Shown here: piece after piece, positions 33,032-36,240 of the stretch | How positions within the stretch are numbered: the stretch's first letter is position 1 | Layout of the letters: the number at the start of each line of letters is the position of its first letter | NCBI GenBank assembly: GCA_001802795.1 | Contig: MGZZ01000134.1 | Location: 44,227-80,466 of the forward strand | DNA from: Ignavibacteria bacterium GWC2_36_12 | Lineage (GTDB): Bacteria; Bacteroidota; Ignavibacteria; Ignavibacteriales; Ignavibacteriaceae | DNA: 36,240 nucleotides | Direction: 5' to 3' | Program-made: the position numbers and the translations under genes | The notes under the pieces: generated by a model | Databases searched by the model: none | Told to the model about the DNA's origin: nothing | What the model saw: the letters and a program-made list of their open reading frames with translations, nothing else

Positions 33032-33337
33032 ATGAATCTAACTAAAAATACTGATACGAATCATTTGGTCCCAACAGAGTTTTACTTATGTCAAAATTAT
33101 CCAAACCCATTTAATGAAAAGACAATTATAAAATTTTGTGTGGCTTATAAGACTAAAGTAAAATTGGAAGTTTTTAACTCTGAAGGTAAAATGATAAAAA
33201 CTCTTTTAGATGAAGAAAAGGAAGCTGGTACTTATGAAGTAAACTGGAATATAAAAAATTTACCAAAAGGAGATTATTTCTATCAACTTAAAGCCGGGAA
33301 TTTTATTTCAAGAAAAAAGCTCACTATCATTAAATGA
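33032..33337 (+). CDS. Orphan T9SS sorting domain without leader
   Basis: A 101-residue ORF that is almost entirely a type A sorting domain: 'PTEFYLCQNYPNPFNEKTIIKF', 'LEVFNSEGKMIKTLLDEEKEAGTYEVNWN', 'GDYFYQLKAGNFISRKKLTIIK'. Before it are only 14 residues and no signal peptide. It begins 26 bases after the previous stop with GAAAGAGG as a possible ribosome site. Either it is the 3' remnant of a lost cargo gene, or it is translated as a stand-alone domain. The reading frame is intact, and it differs enough from its neighbours not to be a recent duplicate. Confidence 0.65.
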   Translation: MNLTKNTDTNHLVPTEFYLCQNYPNPFNEKTIIKFCVAYKTKVKLEVFNSEGKMIKTLLDEEKEAGTYEVNWNIKNLPKGDYFYQLKAGNFISRKKLTIIK

Positions 33338-33388
33338 TTTTAAATCAGCTTCGGTAGTTATAGCTCTGCGAGTTGACAATAAGTGATT

Positions 33389-33402
33389 CGCCAATTTTGG
33401 CA
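33389..33402 (+). promoter_or_regulatory. Palindrome related to the TANFOR-promoter palindrome
   Basis: CGCCAATTTTGGCA, preceded by ATT, fits the pattern ATTCGYCAATWTTGRC shared with 16940-16953 and 34267-34280. It lies 83 bases before the FISUMP gene. The TTTTATAA and TGGCA boxes of the other two sites are not seen here. Confidence 0.35.
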
Positions 33403-33484
33403 AGAACATTTGTAGGTTTACACTAAAAAACATCTTCAAAAACATTAAAAAAATAACTATATAAAACATAAAAAAGGAGGATAT

Positions 33485-34138
33485 ATGAAAAAATTTTATT
33501 TATTAATTCTAATAACCATTTCTCTTATTGTAGTTTGTGATAAGGATGAAAATCCTATCGAATCTACTGATTCAGGAATTGTTATATATGAGGGTAAAAC
33601 CTATCATACAATAACAATAGGTAATCAAGTATGGTTAAAAGAAAATCTAGATGTAGGAACGATAGTCCATGGAAACCAAAATCAAACAAATAATGGAATA
33701 ATAGAGAAATATTATTACGATAATAATTCTGGAGATAGTGTTTATGGCGGTCTATATCAATGGGATGAAGCTATGCAGTATTCATCAACAGAAAGAGCAA
33801 GAGGTATTTGTCCTCAGGGATGGCATATTCCAACAGTAACAGAATGGGAAATATTAGCCACAACGCTAAATAATGATGGGAACTCACTAAAGGCAATTGG
33901 GCAAGGTAGTGGCAATGGAGCCGGAACAAATACCAGTGGTTTTTCTGCATTGTTGGCAGGCGAAAGGGAATTAAATGGTAGCTTTGGATTTATTGGAAGT
34001 TCTGGAGGATTTTGGACTTCAACTGAGAGGGGTTCAGATTACGCAAGAAGCATTATATTGTATAACAATAATAGTACTATCGGTTTCAATGATGCTATAA
34101 GAGGGATTGGATTAAGTGTTCGTTGTATTAAAGATTAA
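33485..34138 (+). CDS. FISUMP-domain exported protein
   Basis: A 217-residue protein behind a strong AAGGAGG site. The N terminus is hydrophobic (residues 4-17) and followed by C18, but valine before the Cys makes the lipobox weak; lipoprotein anchoring is possible, not certain. Residues about 32-216 match the Fibrobacter succinogenes major domain pattern: 'IGNQVWLKENLDVGT', 'YGGLYQWDEAMQY', 'RGICPQGWHIPTVTEWE', 'GFSALLAGERELNGSFGFIGSSGGFWTST', 'GLSVRCIKD'. The domain is common in secreted Bacteroidota and Fibrobacterota proteins, and its function is not established. It stands as a single gene with its own upstream palindrome. Confidence 0.88.
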   Translation: MKKFYLLILITISLIVVCDKDENPIESTDSGIVIYEGKTYHTITIGNQVWLKENLDVGTIVHGNQNQTNNGIIEKYYYDNNSGDSVYGGLYQWDEAMQYSSTERARGICPQGWHIPTVTEWEILATTLNNDGNSLKAIGQGSGNGAGTNTSGFSALLAGERELNGSFGFIGSSGGFWTSTERGSDYARSIILYNNNSTIGFNDAIRGIGLSVRCIKD

Positions 34139-34266
34139 AATATTTTTAAAAATAATATTTCGTTGAAAGAGATATGCTGCTAAAATAGTGGATAAACAAT
34201 TTGGTAACTGCCTTGACAAATTGATTTCAATTTCTAGAAAGGTGGAAAGCTATATATTAAATAATT

Positions 34267-34397
34267 CGTCAATATTGGCGAAAAATGATGATAAGTTGAT
34301 GACAGATACTTAATTCAAATTATTTTATAAGTGCTTAATTAACAATGGATTAGTGACCAATAATATTTATAAATATTAACTGGCATACTTTTAACTA
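34267..34397 (+). promoter_or_regulatory. Composite promoter module, copy 2 (BNR gene)
   Basis: The near-palindrome CGTCAATATTGGCG (34267-34280), preceded by the same AATT as copy 1, is followed by TTTTATAAGTGCTTAAT (34323-34339) and TGGCAT (34381-34386). Distances are 60 and 54 bases from palindrome start to box and from box to TGGCA, against 62 and 54 in copy 1. The TTTTATAA boxes share further similar bases to their right (TTAATNAACAA). The ATG at 34429 lies 48 bases after TGGCAT. The remainder of the gap 34139-34428 shows nothing else. Confidence 0.45.
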
Positions 34398-34428
34398 AAA
34401 TTAATTAAGCCAAAAGGAGGTAAATAAA

Positions 34429-35736
34429 ATGTTGAGTTATAAGAAATCCCGCTATGTGGGAGAAAAATTATTCTATTTAGTTCTTATTCTCTTTTTACCA
34501 GCAGAAATATATCCTCAATGGGTGCAAACAAATGGACCTTGTAAAGCTGATATTAAATCTTTTGCTGTTTCAGGAACCTATATATTTGCCGGTCTTTATT
34601 CAAACCTTTCTCTTGGAGGGTCAGTCTATATTTCTACTGACAATGGTACTAGCTGGAATCCAACAGTGTCAGGGGTATATGGAGATGTTCAGTCTCTTGC
34701 AGTAAGTGGAGACTACCTCTTTGCTGGCACTCATGATGGCGTCTATCGTTCCACCAACAATGGTACAAACTGGACTAAAGTAAATTCAGGATTAACAACT
34801 ACAGATGTGTGGTCTCTTGCTGTCATTGGAAATAATTTATTTGCTGGTACCGGCAGCGATGGTGTCTTCCTTTCTACTAATAATGGCGCAAGCTGGACTG
34901 CAGTTAACACATATCTAACTACTACTTATATTTTATCTTTAGTAATAAGTGGAACTGATCTATTTGCAGGTACTTATGGGGGAGGTGTCTTTCGTTCTAC
35001 CAACAACGGCACTACCTGGAGTGCAGTTAATTCAGGTTTATCAAATATGATTGTGTGGTCTTTGGTTACAAGCGGAGTAAACCTATTTGCTGGCACTTAT
35101 GGAGGAGGTGTCTTTCTTTCGACAAACAATGGCGAAAGTTGGACAGCGGTAAATTCGGGTATATCAAATTTTGTCATATTGTCTATTGCTGCAGTTGGAA
35201 CTAATCTCTTTGTAGGCACTAATGGTGATGGTGTATTTAAATCTACAAACAATGGCACAAGCTGGACTGCAGTTAGCTCAGGGGTAACTAACTGGATAGC
35301 ACAGTGTCTTGCTGTCGTGGGGACGAAACTTTTTTTGGGTACTAGCGGAGGTATCTTTCATTCTACCGACACAGGTACAAGCTGGATTGCGACCAATTCC
35401 GGTTTGCCCAAAGAATCCATCACTTCTCTTATTGTTAAAGGTACATACCTATTTGCAGGCACTTATGGAGGAGGTGTCTTTCTTTCTACCGATAAAGGTA
35501 TAAGCTGGAATTCTGTAAATTCCGGGCTAACAAACTTTGGTTTTGTCGAGTGTCTTATTGTTAATGAGGAAAATCTATTTGCTGGGACTTATGAAGGTGG
35601 GCTCTTTCTTTCCACCAACAATGGTACAAGCTGGAAAACTGTAAATTCAGGGTTAACGAACTTAAATGTGTGTGACCTTGCTATAAGTGGTGTAAATATA
35701 TTTGCTGGAACTAATGGCAGACACAGATCCGATTGA
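34429..35736 (+). CDS. Exported BNR-repeat beta-propeller protein, ends without sorting domain in this frame
   Basis: A 435-residue protein with a strong AAGGAGGT site (34414-34421) and a leader (about residues 12-30, ending IYPQ). Ten repeats of about 40 residues follow the pattern 'LAVSGTNLFAGTYGGGVFLSTNNGTSWTAVNSGL', a BNR/sialidase-like propeller blade. The tenth breaks off after 'FAGTNG' and the frame ends in RHRSD. The DNA repeats are very similar to one another (for instance a 29-base identity starting GGCACTTATGGAGGAGG at 35093 and 35458), which favours expansion or loss of blades. An overlapping ORF in the next frame carries an Ig-like domain and a T9SS sorting domain, so this is probably the 5' part of one frame-shifted or fused cargo gene. 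Confidence 0.8.
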   Translation: MLSYKKSRYVGEKLFYLVLILFLPAEIYPQWVQTNGPCKADIKSFAVSGTYIFAGLYSNLSLGGSVYISTDNGTSWNPTVSGVYGDVQSLAVSGDYLFAGTHDGVYRSTNNGTNWTKVNSGLTTTDVWSLAVIGNNLFAGTGSDGVFLSTNNGASWTAVNTYLTTTYILSLVISGTDLFAGTYGGGVFRSTNNGTTWSAVNSGLSNMIVWSLVTSGVNLFAGTYGGGVFLSTNNGESWTAVNSGISNFVILSIAAVGTNLFVGTNGDGVFKSTNNGTSWTAVSSGVTNWIAQCLAVVGTKLFLGTSGGIFHSTDTGTSWIATNSGLPKESITSLIVKGTYLFAGTYGGGVFLSTDKGISWNSVNSGLTNFGFVECLIVNEENLFAGTYEGGLFLSTNNGTSWKTVNSGLTNLNVCDLAISGVNIFAGTNGRHRSD

Positions 35737-36240
35737 TCTTTTACAAGGGATGTTTGAGGATTGGAAAAGTTCACTTTTTACTGTCGTTGATCCATTCCTT
35801 TCTCGGATTACTGCTACACCGGATACTTTACCTGCTGATGGCTCTTCTAAATCTGTTATTAGAATTATTCCTAAGAACAACTCAGACACATTGCTCGCAA
35901 GTGGGAAAGAAATACGATTGTTTAACACAGGCGCAGGCAGTTTAAGTGCAGTTAATGATTTAGGAAATGGAATTTATGAAGCAACGATAGCATCACCTGC
36001 AATTGACAATGATACAATTTCCGCAGGAGTTATTTCAGGTCCCGACACTGTTTCAATTTTTTGGAAAGCTGTTGTAACTTTTGTTAATTCAACGTCAGTA
36101 GAAGAAAAAAATAGTTCTCATCTCGAATTTCATCTTTACCAGAATTATCCAAATCCGTTTAACCCATTAACAAGTATTGAGTATAGAGTAGGGAGTATTG
36201 AGTATGTAATAATTAAAATTTATGATATACTTGGAAATGA
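35714..36240 (+). CDS. Ig-like domain plus T9SS sorting domain, in a different frame (partial, runs off window)
   Basis: An open frame from ATG 35714 to the window end, overlapping the previous gene by 23 bases. It reads 'MADTDPIDLLQGMFEDWKSS', then an invasin/Big-like domain ('RITATPDTLPADGSSKSVI ... DLGNGIYEATIASP'), then a type A sorting domain up to 'IYDILGN'. It lacks a leader and a ribosome site, so on its own it would not be exported. It most likely belongs to the preceding BNR gene, joined by a frameshift or rearrangement near 35710. No homopolymer at the junction suggests slippage. The last 83 bases are identical to part of the metalloprotease gene. Confidence 0.75.
   Translation, partial: MADTDPIDLLQGMFEDWKSSLFTVVDPFLSRITATPDTLPADGSSKSVIRIIPKNNSDTLLASGKEIRLFNTGAGSLSAVNDLGNGIYEATIASPAIDNDTISAGVISGPDTVSIFWKAVVTFVNSTSVEEKNSSHLEFHLYQNYPNPFNPLTSIEYRVGSIEYVIIKIYDILGN
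36158..36240 (+). repeat. 83-bp exact repeat within sorting-domain DNA, copy 2
   Basis: This is identical to 13729-13811 and is cut by the window end. It encodes the same 'TSIEYRVGSIEYVIIK' loop. Just upstream, the codons for QNYPNP differ in several bases, so the identity is local and not due to whole-domain duplication. Confidence 0.9.

Noticed and set aside
34429-35736. Repeated units of the BNR gene as a CRISPR-like or tandem satellite array
   Set aside because: The repeats are translated in one frame as propeller blades with codon-level variation, so they are protein repeats.
35589-35928. Minus-strand ORFs over the BNR/sorting-domain joint
   Set aside because: They are antisense shadows of the two + strand coding frames and have no protein features.

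Overview
The window is low-GC bacterial DNA that fits the Ignavibacteria / Chlorobi side of Bacteroidota. The main evidence is a set of secreted proteins ending in the 'QNYPNPFNP ... LKVYDxLGxEVATLV ... GTYEVxWN ... GVYFYQLKAG ... KKLxLLK' type A sorting domain of the type IX secretion system (T9SS). Supporting signs are a one-chain glycine decarboxylase, clear Shine-Dalgarno sites, and leaders ending in AQ. Everything recognised as a gene is on the + strand.

Layout. (1) 1-5.5 kb is housekeeping: the 3' end of fabF, rnc, gcvP, and an Omp85-like outer membrane protein. A short inverted-repeat element sits at the gcvP 3' end. (2) 5.7-7.0 kb is a three-gene block of RelE/HigB-like toxin, Xre antitoxin with a long C-terminal tail, and SecB-like chaperone. 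I read it as a toxin-antitoxin-chaperone (TAC) module. A 490-bp gene-poor gap follows. (3) 7.5-14 kb holds two large T9SS cargo proteins, a 14-repeat YCF48/BNR propeller and a multidomain metzincin-like zinc protease, each followed by a good intrinsic terminator. (4) 14.3-16.7 kb is a one-piece hybrid two-component regulator (kinase, receiver, AraC-type DNA-binding domain). (5) 17.1-29.6 kb is a tight four-gene operon: a 2224-residue TANFOR-type secreted protein, a fibronectin type III protein, a TPR protein and an outer membrane beta-barrel. It is the best candidate here for an undescribed surface system. (6) 29.6-36.2 kb is a patchwork of small exported proteins: a decayed gene duplicate, a ClpP-like protein, a tail-fibre-like protein, a small cargo protein, an orphan sorting domain, a FISUMP protein, and a BNR protein whose sorting domain lies in another frame.

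Non-coding structure is unusually rich. A 62-bp element with two direct half-sites 21 bp apart precedes both the TANFOR operon and the tail-fibre-like gene; the first copy lies directly behind the AraC-type regulator gene. A second promoter architecture (palindrome, TTTTATAA box, TGGCA box at near-fixed spacing) precedes the TANFOR operon and the 34.4-kb BNR gene. A conserved leader of about 150 nt precedes the metalloprotease and the regulator. Short repeats have entered coding sequence in frame in the kinase ATPase domain and in sorting domains, and have apparently changed the end of gcvP.

How the parts may work together (inference): the regulator senses a signal, binds the 21-bp direct repeats, and switches on the TANFOR operon and other envelope proteins, while T9SS exports the cargo proteins. 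Family calls rest on reading motifs by eye; no database search was possible.
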